Positions 1 through 10,100 of a stretch of DNA of 23,910 nt are shown here, in pieces (within the stretch, counting starts at the first letter, position 1; each line of letters begins with the position of its first letter). Under the pieces are notes generated by a model. That model had not been told where the DNA came from, did not search any database, and saw nothing but the letters and a program-made list of their open reading frames with translations. Origin of the DNA: a virus. The stretch lies in the IMG/VR virus record IMGVR_UViG_3300030117_000893, positions 1 through 23,910 of that record; one strand, given 5' to 3'. The position numbers and the translations under genes are program-made.

Positions 1-419
1 CCACTAGCTACTGTAAGTGGGCCAGCGCATAATGCGTTTTCTGTACTATCTATTGTTGTGTTTGTGTTAAGCTCTTGTTCATGCACCCTAAAGATGTCAC
101 CAGCAGCAGCCGCTGGGCCGTTAGTGCCTCGCTCACCTTTGTATCTGCCACCACCTACAGCAGTGCTTAAATCAACAGCAGTAAATATTGTAACTTCTAA
201 AATGTCATTGAGTGCAGCCCCTGTTGTAAGCACAACATCAGAGCCATTAGTAGCTGTGTAATCAACACCATCTAAGATTTTAACGCCATTGAGATATACG
301 TCTATGAACCCAGCAGTATAGCCAATCGTAGGAAACGAAGTTTGACTAGCAGTAGCAGTAAATGTTTGCCTTGTTTGGGTAGCCTGTGGAACAGGAATGT
401 CACCTATGTATCCAGCCAT
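1..419 (-). CDS. Tail fibre / appendage protein, N-terminal part (runs off left edge)
   Basis: This reading frame starts at the ATG at 417-419 and stays open for 139 codons to the edge of the window, so its C-terminus is not seen. The protein begins MAGYIGDIPVPQ. A beta-rich module of roughly residues 20-80 follows, with the stretch VYLNGVKILDGVDYTA, a domain I recognise from fibre proteins of marine phages. After that comes a glycine-rich segment with RYKGERGTNG, somewhat collagen-like. The start overlaps the stop of the S74 spike gene (TAATG), so the two are probably translated in sequence. Its first six residues are the same as those of the spike. I infer a tail-attached receptor-binding or structural fibre. 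The exact role depends on the missing C-terminus. Confidence 0.75.
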   Translation of the reverse strand, partial: MAGYIGDIPVPQATQTRQTFTATASQTSFPTIGYTAGFIDVYLNGVKILDGVDYTATNGSDVVLTTGAALNDILEVTIFTAVDLSTAVGGGRYKGERGTNGPAAAAGDIFRVHEQELNTNTTIDSTENALCAGPLTVAS

Positions 420-1972
420 TATTCTGCCTCCAATGCTGCTACTTTGGTTTTGAGAGTTTCAACTTCTGCGCTTAACTCTTGAACTGCTTTAACCAAAGGC
501 ATAACAAACATTTCATAAGAAACACCTTGCTGACTTCCTTGGCTTTCTGGTGTAACGTGCCAACCATTAAACCCAGTAATGTTATGGGTGTCCATTGCTG
601 CTTTAACTTCTTGAGCAATAAATCCATACATTTTTTCTGTATGTGATGCTTCTGTAATATCTTTGTCGTAGCTTAGAAATGTTTCAGGATGTTCCGAAGG
701 TGGTTTCCATTTGTAAGTAACAGTCCTTAAATCGTTTATAAAATCTAAACCGCAATCAGTATTTGTTTCGATGTCTTTTTTTATGCGCTCATCTGATGTT
801 CTTGTCCAAGAGGCATTAGCGGAAAATTGATTGTAAACTCTTCCTCGAGAATTATTACCGAAAGTAAAATACTCTGGACCAACGCCATTCATTTGTGTGC
901 CTATAATAATTTGGTAATCATCATTAGCGGCATTTGTGGCTGTATCATATCCTAACATTACATTGTTAGTTGCACTGCTAGTCATATTGCTTCCAGCATA
1001 AGCACCAATGCAGGTATTTTTATCTGAGGATGTACTTATATCTTCTCCTGCTCTAAAACCAAAGCAGCTATTAAAATCACCACTTACTCCATCAGCATAA
1101 GCATAATAACCTACGGCTGTATTACTTTCACCTACATTGTTATAAGCAGCATAAGCTCCGACAGCAGTGTTGTTTTCACCAGACGATACAGCTTGTAAAG
1201 CACTCCACCCAAGAGCAGTATTACCATCTGCTGTTGTGTTAGCTTGAAGTGCATCAACACCTACAGCTACATTCTTTTCTCCTTCTGTATTGCTATCCAT
1301 AGAATCATTACCGATTGCAACATTAGAGCTACCTATAGTATTTGAAGCTAAAGAAAAAGAACCTATCGCAGTATTGTTAGCTCCGCTGCTGTTAGCGTGC
1401 AGTGCTTTAAAACCAACACCAACGTTGTTTCCACCTGTATTATCTTCTAAAGCCTCAGAACCAACAGCAACATTCTGACCACCTCCAGTGTTGGTTTTTA
1501 ATGCTAAATTTCCTACTGCAACATTGTCATCACCTGTTGTAGTTGCAGTACCTGCATTTTTACCAATAGTAACATTATAGTTACCACCAGAAGCTATACT
1601 GTTTCCTGCGCCTTCACCTAAGTGTACGTTGTCTGTGCCTAGTGTTGCTGTGAGGATAGAACCATTGGAGTCAATCCTCATGCGCTCTGTAGGACTAGCA
1701 CCATCAGAGCCGTCATTAGTCTTAAATATTAAATCGCCTTTTTCATCGTCAGCCGTACCATCATGGCTACCTTGAATTTCAGCTAGTGTACTTTCTTCAC
1801 CGCCAGACTGTTGACCTTTGAAGATAACCTTACCTTCACGCCCACCATCAGTATCCTCATGGGTGTTATTTATTATGGTTACTTCTGGCGTTGTATCTGT
1901 AGCCGTAACGTCTTGGGCTGTAGCTACAGTTGTGTTTAAACTTACAGAACGTGCGCCTATATATCCAGCCAT
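419..1972 (-). CDS. Tail spike with YadA-like beta-roll repeats and C-terminal S74 intramolecular chaperone
   Basis: The 517-residue protein has three parts. Residues 1-113 are an N-terminal region beginning MAGYIG, likely for attachment. Residues about 115-352 are a run of 16-18 residue units of the form N[VT]A[VI]GxxAL, like the head repeats of trimeric adhesins. Residues about 400-517 match the Peptidase_S74 chaperone of phage tail spikes, with SDERIKKDI at 403-411, YGFIAQEV at 449-456 and a C-terminal coiled coil (VQELSAEVETLKTKVAALE). Ser403, Arg406 and Lys408 have the spacing of the autocleavage residues of endosialidase-type chaperones. By family knowledge, the chaperone trimerises the spike and then cuts itself off between Ser and Asp. 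No depolymerase domain was recognised, so binding to host surface glycans or proteins is an inference. Confidence 0.88.
   Translation of the reverse strand: MAGYIGARSVSLNTTVATAQDVTATDTTPEVTIINNTHEDTDGGREGKVIFKGQQSGGEESTLAEIQGSHDGTADDEKGDLIFKTNDGSDGASPTERMRIDSNGSILTATLGTDNVHLGEGAGNSIASGGNYNVTIGKNAGTATTTGDDNVAVGNLALKTNTGGGQNVAVGSEALEDNTGGNNVGVGFKALHANSSGANNTAIGSFSLASNTIGSSNVAIGNDSMDSNTEGEKNVAVGVDALQANTTADGNTALGWSALQAVSSGENNTAVGAYAAYNNVGESNTAVGYYAYADGVSGDFNSCFGFRAGEDISTSSDKNTCIGAYAGSNMTSSATNNVMLGYDTATNAANDDYQIIIGTQMNGVGPEYFTFGNNSRGRVYNQFSANASWTRTSDERIKKDIETNTDCGLDFINDLRTVTYKWKPPSEHPETFLSYDKDITEASHTEKMYGFIAQEVKAAMDTHNITGFNGWHVTPESQGSQQGVSYEMFVMPLVKAVQELSAEVETLKTKVAALEAE
917..1630 (-). repeat. Coding repeat array of 16-18 residue beta-roll units
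   Basis: About a dozen degenerate units of 16-18 codons encode the NVAVG/NTAIG-type repeats of the spike, residues 115-352. The protein motif is kept while the DNA has diverged, so this is an old structural repeat and not a fresh tandem duplication. The last units (NSCFGFRAG, NTCIGAYAG) carry cysteines where the others have alanine or valine. Confidence 0.8.
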
Positions 1973-2280
1973 TAAGTAATCTCCAGAATGCTAACCACTA
2001 CATCACTGCTTGAAGCAGTATCAGAAGTAATTTTTAACTCCTGTCCACCCTTCATAACAATTTTTCCATCAAGAGGAGACAACGCAGAGTTAGCTGGAAT
2101 AGGTACACCTTTAATAAGGTAAATGCTTTCTAGCTGCACATCTACTTTGATTTGACTTGCGGTTGTGTTTGATAAATTTACACCAATCATAATTGAAGTC
2201 GCTGAAGCTGGGGCAACATAACTAGCAATAGGTGTTACCCCAACATCTTTGACTAGCGAATTTGTAAATGTGTTAGCCAT
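1972..2280 (-). CDS. Small beta-rich tail-module protein, unknown role
   Basis: The 102-residue protein has no cysteine and is rich in Ser, Thr, Val and Ile. It contains MIGVNLSNTTASQIKVDV followed by IYLIKGVPIPANSALSPLDG. This resembles a family of about 100-residue proteins common near tail genes of marine phages, with a beta-sandwich look and no known activity. A Shine-Dalgarno-like GAGGT lies 8 bases upstream of the ATG. Its stop overlaps the start of the S74 spike (TAATG), which suggests translational coupling and a role in the tail appendage. A fibre-junction or decoration protein is an inference from position only. Confidence 0.72.
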   Translation of the reverse strand: MANTFTNSLVKDVGVTPIASYVAPASATSIMIGVNLSNTTASQIKVDVQLESIYLIKGVPIPANSALSPLDGKIVMKGGQELKITSDTASSSDVVVSILEIT

Positions 2281-2292
2281 GTTAAATTACCT

Positions 2293-2742
2293 CTACGCTA
2301 CGTCATCAATGAGTGCAGCCACTACACAATTAACTGTACTTGCGCTTGAAATTGCGTGTACTTCAGCCACTGTTGTGTTTGGAATCTGGATACACATATG
2401 CTGCCCAGCACCTACATAAAGCGCGTCACCAATAGAAGAAGTAACAGTGCCGCCATCTATAACAATATAAACATGATTTGTTGAATCTTTATTCTGAACA
2501 AACAACCATTTTACTTTGTCTGCTGTGTGTACCGCAACTGGTGCTGTGTCATCATCTACTGCTGTGTAATCTATAAAGTTACCAGCTATTAAGTCTGTAC
2601 TTGCATTACTTACACTTGTAAGTTTGTAGTACCATTTATCATTTGCGTCAGCAGGGGGAACAGTCGTTGTATTTGAAATAGTTTTTGCTATCTCATCTGG
2701 TAAAACTGTAACCTGCGAAACGACTACTGCATCATCTGCCAT
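2293..2742 (-). CDS. Hypothetical tail-module protein, beta-rich
   Basis: This is an acidic 149-residue protein with alternating hydrophobic and Thr/Val-rich stretches, for example VKWLFVQNKDSTNHVYIVIDGG near the middle and GQHMCIQIPNTTVAEVHAIS later. I do not recognise a named domain. The pattern suggests a small beta-sandwich like those in phage tail or capsid accessory proteins. The ATG follows a good ribosome binding site (AGGAG, 7 bases upstream). It sits between the fibre adaptor and another small beta-rich gene, so it is probably a virion tail component. There are no catalytic motifs, signal peptide or membrane segments. Confidence 0.68.
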   Translation of the reverse strand: MADDAVVVSQVTVLPDEIAKTISNTTTVPPADANDKWYYKLTSVSNASTDLIAGNFIDYTAVDDDTAPVAVHTADKVKWLFVQNKDSTNHVYIVIDGGTVTSSIGDALYVGAGQHMCIQIPNTTVAEVHAISSASTVNCVVAALIDDVA

Positions 2743-2751
2743 TGTATTCTC

Positions 2752-3681
2752 CTATCCTAAGGCAATCGAAAGAGCTAGTGCATTATCTGAAACAACAGAT
2801 ACATCACTAGCAATTCCAGCAACTGTCGTAACGTTTGCTGAAATTCCTGAGACTGTTGAAATATCACTAGCTAATGGGCCTAGTGCATTAACGTTTGAAA
2901 TGTTTGAACCTACTAAATTTATATTTGTACTGTTGCCAGCAACAGCAGTTACATCCGAACTTATGCCAGCAACTGTAGTTACATTGCCAGCTATACCAGC
3001 TACAGATGTAACATTAGAACTAATACCAGCAACTGTTGTAACATTAGATGAAATCCCAGCTACTGTTGTTACGTTAGACGCAATCCCAGCTACTGTTTGT
3101 ATTGCATCGGTAGCATCTGTGCCGTCTTCGATGTCACCTAACGTAGCAATGTCAGCAGTAACTTGCGCTAGAGTCTCGACATCAGCAATCAAAGGCCCAG
3201 CTTCTAAATTACCATTTGAAGCATTAAAACCTATAACCCTACCTTTTCTAGCAGCTAATGCTGGCAATTCTAATGTAGCAGCAGGTTCGTAATCATTTAA
3301 CTGAAGTGTTCTACCAACCCGATCATTCAAATCAGAAGCTAAAGCTGTCAAAACGTCAAGTTGCTCATTCAAAGCAGGTCTACTAATTGCTGCACCTGCA
3401 CTAAAGTCTGAAGTTCGCTCGATGGGAACGTCTCTTACAACCGCTACTGATGAGCCGCCAGTTGCGCCTACAACCGCGCTGCCCATAGTTATTGTTCCAG
3501 TTGTTCCATTGCCTCCTGAGATCGAATAGTGAGTTGTAATCGTCTTCAGAGTGCCATCTACATAGATCTTAACTTCATCATCATCGAAAAAATCAAAAGG
3601 AACAGCAAAAGTAGTTTGGCTTGCTCCTTGAGCAACCGTATAATTTACCCTTGGGGTGTTATTTGCTATTGCTATCGCCAT
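2752..3681 (-). CDS. T7-fibre-like N-terminal adaptor with decapeptide repeats
   Basis: The 309-residue protein starts with the tail-binding domain of the T7 gp17 fibre family. Residues about 13-125 contain YTVAQGASQTTFAVPFDFF, VKIYVDGTLK, and an RDVPIERTSDF...ALNEQLDVLTALASDLNDRVGR segment that leads into a helical stretch. Residues 197-306 are eleven ten-residue units of the type VAGIxxNVTT. At 309 residues it is much shorter than T7 gp17 (553) and has no recognisable receptor-binding tip. I infer that it anchors to the tail and carries further appendage proteins encoded downstream. The start has an AAGGAG ribosome binding site at 3687-3692, six bases before the ATG. Confidence 0.85.
   Translation of the reverse strand: MAIAIANNTPRVNYTVAQGASQTTFAVPFDFFDDDEVKIYVDGTLKTITTHYSISGGNGTTGTITMGSAVVGATGGSSVAVVRDVPIERTSDFSAGAAISRPALNEQLDVLTALASDLNDRVGRTLQLNDYEPAATLELPALAARKGRVIGFNASNGNLEAGPLIADVETLAQVTADIATLGDIEDGTDATDAIQTVAGIASNVTTVAGISSNVTTVAGISSNVTSVAGIAGNVTTVAGISSDVTAVAGNSTNINLVGSNISNVNALGPLASDISTVSGISANVTTVAGIASDVSVVSDNALALSIALG
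2764..3093 (-). repeat. Tandem 30-base coding repeat (decapeptide VAGIxxNVTT), 11 units
   Basis: Eleven consecutive 30-base units encode residues 197-306 of the fibre adaptor. Units 1-5 keep VAGI(A/S)xxVT closely, units 6-8 have drifted (VAGNSTNINL, VGSNISNVNA, LGPLASDIST), and units 9-10 return to the consensus. The unit count could change by slippage or recombination, altering fibre shaft length. Confidence 0.85.
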
Positions 3682-3706
3682 TTATGCTCCTTACTATACA
3701 TTTTCT

Positions 3707-6700
3707 TTAATCTGAATCAATCGATCTGGCAACATTATTAATCATTGCCCTCGAATCTTCTTTTAACCAAAACAATTCAGAATATGGCAACATTAAATAA
3801 AATTCTTTTAATGCACTACCATAATTGCCATCGTAAATATCAATAACACCATCAGAAAAGTCTTTAATTGTTGAAACACCAGACCCTAAAATAGTAGTAG
3901 CTGCCTCTGTATAACCATCTTTACCATAAAAAGCCAAATTTAATGGATCATTAGTTGGATCATTTAATCCTGCTTGCGTTACTGCTCGAACAGTATTCAT
4001 TGCAACATCGCCATATACAGAAGCTATACCACTACGTTCAATAGCAGATAAAAACTTTTGTTCATTTGTTAATTCATCCCAAACATACTCTGGAGTTCTT
4101 ATTTTTGCCATTAAATAACCAATAGCAAGCATTGCAGCAAAACCACCATATCTATTTTTAATCTGACCTTGAGCCGCAGTGTGTAAAATATTTGTAGCAG
4201 CAGACATTGACCAGTTATAAAACTGAAATGGTAAAGTCATTACGCCTGATTCTAAACGCACATAGCCTGGAAATTCTGGATCTTCTTTAAAAAATGGAAA
4301 TAAACGAGTCGCTTGATTATTAGGTAAAAATACAGAACCATCTGCATAAGTAAAACGTGTTGCTGGAGAAGAACTAAGTATTGTGTTATTAATAGACTGA
4401 TTAACAGCAGCTTTAAATTTAACTTGAGTTTCTAAACTAATACCTTTTTCAGACCACTCTTCTATATTTGCAATTATTAATCCTTTGCTTCGTTGAATAG
4501 GTGCTTTAGCTATTTCTTTTGCAACTAAAACATCAATGCCATGCCGTGCTAAATATTCTAAATCAAACTTAGACGCTGAACCATCAGCCACACGCAAAGA
4601 AACATCAACAAATCTATGTACAGAAAGTACACCACTCAAACCTTTTAAACCAACAGTCATTGGCCCAAGGCCATTTAATATAAAACCACCTTGTTTAATA
4701 GAATCCCAAGATTTACTACCAACTACAGAACCAGAATCTTCTAAAATTTGTCTTTGAACAAAACCTAAAGATAACTCAAGAGCTTCACCATAAATTTCTT
4801 TAACTTGGTAAAATTGTTTTTCCCAATTAGGATCATCAAATATATTAATTAATCCTTTAAGCATTGGTCTAAAACCTTGTTCCATTATTACTTTAGGAAT
4901 ATCGCCTAAAGCAGTAGGACCAGCAGAACCTAAATAATTTAATGAAGTAAATTCTTTTAAAAATTGCACAGAACGATTGGTAAGACTTGTAGGGTCACTT
5001 ATCGAAGTTGCAGTTACTCTTCTATATAATATAGTTAAATTTTTTCTTAGCTCATTTGCTTCTCTAACAGTCATTCCGTTAGTAACTAAATCATCTGTTA
5101 CTTCATCAGCAACTTCTTTAAATGTTCTATTATTAAAAGCATTAGCAAAATCTATTTTAGATCCCATTCTAACATTATATTTACGAACAATATCTCTTAC
5201 GCTTGTGTTTATAAAAGGTAATATTTCTTTATTACCTATTGTTAAACTTCTACTAGGATAATGAACACTTTGCCTAGAAGTAACAGCAGTTCCATCAGGA
5301 TCAGCTAAAATACCTCTTATTATAGAATCAACATAATTGCTTTGAGCAGCAGGTTTATCTTTAAAGTCTTTTGGCTCCCATAAACCACTTTTTTTATTGT
5401 ACTCAAAACCATTTGGATTATCTCTAACGTGAGCTAACAACTTTTGTCTAAATAATTTAGGACCACGTTCATCAATTAAAATAGCTTCTGTATCAAACTC
5501 TCTCATAAAAAATGGTTCTTCTGGTCCAGAAGGTCTAAATTCAGCTTTTTTTAAATATTCTAAATTTTGACTAAGTTCTGCTAATTCTTCTCGAAGACCA
5601 TCGATTCTTTCTTTCCAATATTTTCTTTGTTCTATTAAACGTTCTTGCCCTTCAAGACTTTTAGGCATTTCTTTAGCATTTACCAAAGCTAATTTATCAT
5701 TAGCTAAATCAATCTCAACTTCTTTAGCAATAACACGCTGACCTAAAAATCCAGTTGATCCTAAAACTCCAGAATCAACACCTTCTTTTTTCATTTTTGC
5801 AAAATATCTTTCTAACAACTCAACAGCAGCAGCTTCTTGAGTATTAAAATTTGTGTCTCCAGTAATTCTGCGAATATTTAAATCATCTATCCAATCATCT
5901 AAAGCAACACCTTTACCGCTTGTTTTTTGCCGCGTTTCGGGAAAGAACATAGTTTCTTTCATATCATAGTTTTTTTGCCAAAGCGCAGTTATGTTTTTTT
6001 CAAAAGAATAAAGATCTGATCTTCTTAAATTATTTTTAATTGCAACACTTGCTGGTATTGTAAGGCCAAACTTTTGACCTGTTAATAACATTGAACCATC
6101 ACCAGCTATTGTTAAAGCTGTTCGATGAAAATTATTTAATGCGTTTTTAAATTTTCTTGGAGCATTTTTATCAGCAGTTCTGCGTAAAATAGTTTTCATT
6201 GGAGTTGGCATAAAATCAATCACATCGTAAAAACTTTTTGCTAAACTGTAGGGATTATCAACTCTAGATAATCCTTTATCTAATCTTCTAGCTGCTAACT
6301 CAGTATTTAAGTCGTCTCTTATTTTTATAAGACTAGCTATTTCGCGTTGAATTGTTTCAATAGCTTTTGGATTAGCATCAAAATCTTTTGGAGCATTACC
6401 TCTTAAAATTCTATCTACAAATTTTTGTTTACCTATAGCTTGACCGTGTAAAGCCATAGCTCTAGCTCTTAATTGTATATCACTTTGTTTAGCATATTTT
6501 TTTCTTACACGCTTTGCTAATTCTGGTAGATCTTTTTCTTTTTTAAGAAAGATTTCTTGTTCTCTTATAGTTTGAGCGTGTAAATTTAATGCTCTATGAC
6601 TTGTATCAAATACATTAGTAATAGATTTCTGTGCAATTTTAACTCCACCACCAAACAAAAAACCTAACGCTGTATTAGAAGCTACATAAAACCCTGACTC

Positions 6701-7165
6701 AACAGGATCAAAAGTCTCATACACAAAAGCTCTTGGTGTTTCTTCTGCTAAAGAAATTGCACCAGCAGTTAAAGAAAAGTTTGTTGCACCACCTAGTATT
6801 GTAGTTGCTTTTAAGGCTCTAAATATAGGTACATATGATGTTGGATTTGCAAAAGCTGCAACAACATTCTGACCTAAAGTAGCATTTTGAAAAACATTTC
6901 GATCAGCAAGATCTTTTAGGTGCAGTTCTTTCTTTTTTTCAAACAATGCTTCTGTTTTTGTTAAACGCAAATCTTCAGCTAATGGTTCAAATATTGGTTC
7001 AATAGTTCGATCAAACTCTTCTCTTTCTTCAAACCAATCTTGTAAAAAATAAGGTGCTGCTAAAATAGGGTCTTTAAATCTACTTATTTGTGCATAAGCA
7101 ACAGAAGACACAGTAGGCCTTGATTGCATTGGGCCACTTGAAACTGGAGCATAAGAATAAGTCAT
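3707..7165 (-). CDS. Internal virion protein D-like (T7 gp16-like) DNA ejection protein
   Basis: The 1152-residue protein is the last and largest of three ejection proteins, in the same position as T7 gp16 (1318 residues). Residues about 100-176 hold a hydrophobic, glycine-rich region beginning AAFANPTSYVPI, a pattern seen in large podovirus virion proteins. Long charged helices follow. Near the C-terminus a hydrophobic segment YGGFAAMLAIGYLMAK could insert in a membrane. In T7 this protein enters the cell with the DNA and spans the inner membrane. I see no lytic transglycosylase motif at its N-terminus, where T7 gp16 has one. The gene is strikingly AT-rich. It follows the gp15-like gene by 14 bases with only a weak ribosome binding site. 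Assignment rests on size, order and the ANPTSYVP motif. Confidence 0.75.
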   Translation of the reverse strand: MTYSYAPVSSGPMQSRPTVSSVAYAQISRFKDPILAAPYFLQDWFEEREEFDRTIEPIFEPLAEDLRLTKTEALFEKKKELHLKDLADRNVFQNATLGQNVVAAFANPTSYVPIFRALKATTILGGATNFSLTAGAISLAEETPRAFVYETFDPVESGFYVASNTALGFLFGGGVKIAQKSITNVFDTSHRALNLHAQTIREQEIFLKKEKDLPELAKRVRKKYAKQSDIQLRARAMALHGQAIGKQKFVDRILRGNAPKDFDANPKAIETIQREIASLIKIRDDLNTELAARRLDKGLSRVDNPYSLAKSFYDVIDFMPTPMKTILRRTADKNAPRKFKNALNNFHRTALTIAGDGSMLLTGQKFGLTIPASVAIKNNLRRSDLYSFEKNITALWQKNYDMKETMFFPETRQKTSGKGVALDDWIDDLNIRRITGDTNFNTQEAAAVELLERYFAKMKKEGVDSGVLGSTGFLGQRVIAKEVEIDLANDKLALVNAKEMPKSLEGQERLIEQRKYWKERIDGLREELAELSQNLEYLKKAEFRPSGPEEPFFMREFDTEAILIDERGPKLFRQKLLAHVRDNPNGFEYNKKSGLWEPKDFKDKPAAQSNYVDSIIRGILADPDGTAVTSRQSVHYPSRSLTIGNKEILPFINTSVRDIVRKYNVRMGSKIDFANAFNNRTFKEVADEVTDDLVTNGMTVREANELRKNLTILYRRVTATSISDPTSLTNRSVQFLKEFTSLNYLGSAGPTALGDIPKVIMEQGFRPMLKGLINIFDDPNWEKQFYQVKEIYGEALELSLGFVQRQILEDSGSVVGSKSWDSIKQGGFILNGLGPMTVGLKGLSGVLSVHRFVDVSLRVADGSASKFDLEYLARHGIDVLVAKEIAKAPIQRSKGLIIANIEEWSEKGISLETQVKFKAAVNQSINNTILSSSPATRFTYADGSVFLPNNQATRLFPFFKEDPEFPGYVRLESGVMTLPFQFYNWSMSAATNILHTAAQGQIKNRYGGFAAMLAIGYLMAKIRTPEYVWDELTNEQKFLSAIERSGIASVYGDVAMNTVRAVTQAGLNDPTNDPLNLAFYGKDGYTEAATTILGSGVSTIKDFSDGVIDIYDGNYGSALKEFYLMLPYSELFWLKEDSRAMINNVARSIDSD

Positions 7166-7179
7166 AAATAAACTCTACG

Positions 7180-10100
7180 TTAAAATACGAAAGCAGGTAA
7201 TTTTTTTGCCTTCTCTTTTTCATTTAAATCTTGTTGCGTTTTGAATTTTCCATACTCTTCAAAACCATTTAAAAGCCAATCTGTTTTTAAATCAAAAACA
7301 GTATTAGGTATTGGTTGAATAGCACCACTGCCAGAAACAATAGCATATAATTGACCTTGAGGAAACGCTGCACTTGACTGCAATGTTGGCCCAAATACAA
7401 CTCTTTGTTCGCCAGCATTTATTCTAGCAACTTCCTCTGTTTCATTGCCAAAAAATAAATCTTTAGGCATTTGCTTAATAAAAAATGCTTGACCAGCAGA
7501 TATATCTTCAACAGTTACTTTAGAATCTGGATCAAAAAAGTATCTAGCTTGAGGGTTTGTTGATTTTAAATCATCAACTTTCATATTTATTGCATAGAGA
7601 TAAGGAGCAAGCTCGTCTTTTGTAGAACCAAAATCATTTGGTACTAAAGATGAATTAGTTATAGGTGAATACATATTAGCATTGCTAGTAAATCTAGCGT
7701 CAATCATATTAGCAATAACATGTTTGGTATTTTTACCATGAACAGGTACAAGTAACTCTGCTATTTCTGTAAATTCTGTTTGTATTTCATCTGGTATAGC
7801 AGCAATATCATTAATTAAAGCTAATGGTGATTTATAACCAGCTCTAGTTTTAAAATCATCTGCCGATATAGGTGTATCTAACCTTCGATCTATTACTTGT
7901 GCCAACATGCTTTCTCTAACAGGCTCAGGAAAAAATGTGTACAAATGATAATATGCTTTTAAACGATTTGCAGCATCTGGACCTAAGACTTGATATACTG
8001 CTGGCTTTAAATTAAAACTGCCACCAGAATCAACAATGCCAAATTCTCTTACATTTCTAAAAAAAGCCTCAGATTGACCTTGCCCTAAATTATTATTTTC
8101 TAATCTAATAAAAGCATTGTTAAATTCTTCTGTAATATTTCCTGACTGCTTCATTAATTTGTATTGTTTATCAAGAAGTAATTTTTGTTCGTCTGACATT
8201 TCTGCACGTTCAGCATCAGAAAATATAAAAGTATCAGGATGTATTGGACCACCACTAAGTCTTTCTAAAGAACTTCTTAAATTTGCCCGACCGTCTACAC
8301 TTGTGTATAAAGTTGGAACAAAAACACCACTATCAATATAGGAATCTGTTCTCTGTTGTGCGGCAACCTTTTTATCATTTGCAAGTTGTCTTTCTGCATC
8401 AGATAAAACACTCTTAACAAGATTATAAACTTTATCTCGATCAACAAGGTATGTTTCACCATTAGAAGTATAAGAATCATTTAAAAGTGCATCTATACTT
8501 TTTCTTGTTTCAGCATTTAATTGACTAGAAAATGTTGTTCCTTTAGGATTTACATGACTTGCTAATGCGTTTAGAAAATTTACATTTTCTTCAGTAGCTT
8601 TTGCGCTTACACCAATAGAAAATCTATCTAATGTTGCTTGATCAAATATATTCTGAATAGCAGTTTTAATACTTTCTCTATCGATATTTAAAGTTTTGCC
8701 CAGTTTTTGAACTTCATCTATGTTTCTAATAAAATTTTCTGTATCTGTTGCTTGTGCTATTCTTGTAGAAGTAACATCAAATTCTTCATTTTGTTGTTCT
8801 TGAAGTTTGGTATTTTTTTCAGATAGGTTTTCTTCAATAATACTATTTAATTGTTTTACTATTTTACTATCTTTTATGTTTTCATATTTACGAGAAAGCC
8901 CTACTTGAGCCATTTCTAGTTGCGTATAAGTTGAACTAGGATCAGCAGCTAATTCTTTCATAGCTCGAGCATCATTATCTAATTGCAAACTTATTGCTTC
9001 TAATTTTCTATCGTAATCTAATTTTACATTTTTTTGAGTACCAGAAGCGATATCCATAAAAGCTTTTTTATTATCTGAATCGGCAACATCTTTAAACAAA
9101 TTCATATGCAATGAAGGCATAAACTGAGAAAGACTATAATAATTACCACTTTCAAAAATGTTTTTGATTTCTTCTGCATTTTTTTGACCATCAGAAGACA
9201 TCATTAATCTTTGAACAAGACCTTCAGCTATTTGATCTTTTGCTGCTTCTATTTGTTTTAAAAGTTTATTATGTTTTTCTGAATTAAATTCATTAGAAGA
9301 ACCAATAGTAGAATCTAAAGAATTTAAATAAGTAATTTGTTGTCTTAAAGATGTTATCGATCCAACAGTTCCCCAATTCCTATACTGATCAGATTCTATA
9401 TTTTTAACAATATAGCTTGTTGCATTATCAATTCCTAATGTTCTTCTTCTTTTCTTTTCTTCAGCTAATGCTTTTCCCATAGCTTCAATCTGAGCTTGTT
9501 TTTCTTGCTCAAATAAAGTGATTTGATTACCTGATGCTTCTGCATTTTCAAAAGAAGCTTGATTATCTTGAGCTATTTTTAAAAAATCTGATGGGGCTGT
9601 TGGACCAACTACATTTTTTATTTCTTTAATTGCATCTTTTGCAGCAGGTGAAAGCCTGTTATAAAGATGTTTACTGCCCATACTTTGAAAGTATTGAAAT
9701 ATTTTATCACTTTCAGTTGCAACATCTTCTTTTTGCAGAAGTCGAGCAATAATACCTTGAACAATTTTAAGCCTATGATCTCTTTCAAATTCTTGCTGCT
9801 CGTTTTTTTTAAGACCACCAACTTTATCAAAGACAGTCATAGCATGACCTAGACGAAGACGCTCATTTGACATTTGAGCATAATCGCCAGAAAAACCAAG
9901 ATTGAAAGCTGACTCTAATGCTTTATTTTTTATTTCTTCTTTTTGTTTTAAAGTTTCTTGATAAATACGCCTTGTTCTATCAATTTCTAATTGAGTTCTT
10001 TTATTTTCTAAATAGCTTCCACCACGATCAATAATATATTGTTTGTAAAAACCTTTTGCGTTACTGCCTAAGCCTTCAAGATAATTTTTAAATTCTTCTG

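Noticed and set aside
2764-3093. CRISPR-like array because of regular 30-base repeats
   Set aside because: The repeats abut without spacers, are in frame and encode a conserved decapeptide in a fibre protein.
2900-3292. Plus-strand 130-codon frame
   Set aside because: It is the antisense shadow of the repeat region of the fibre adaptor. Its repetitive protein only mirrors the opposite strand.
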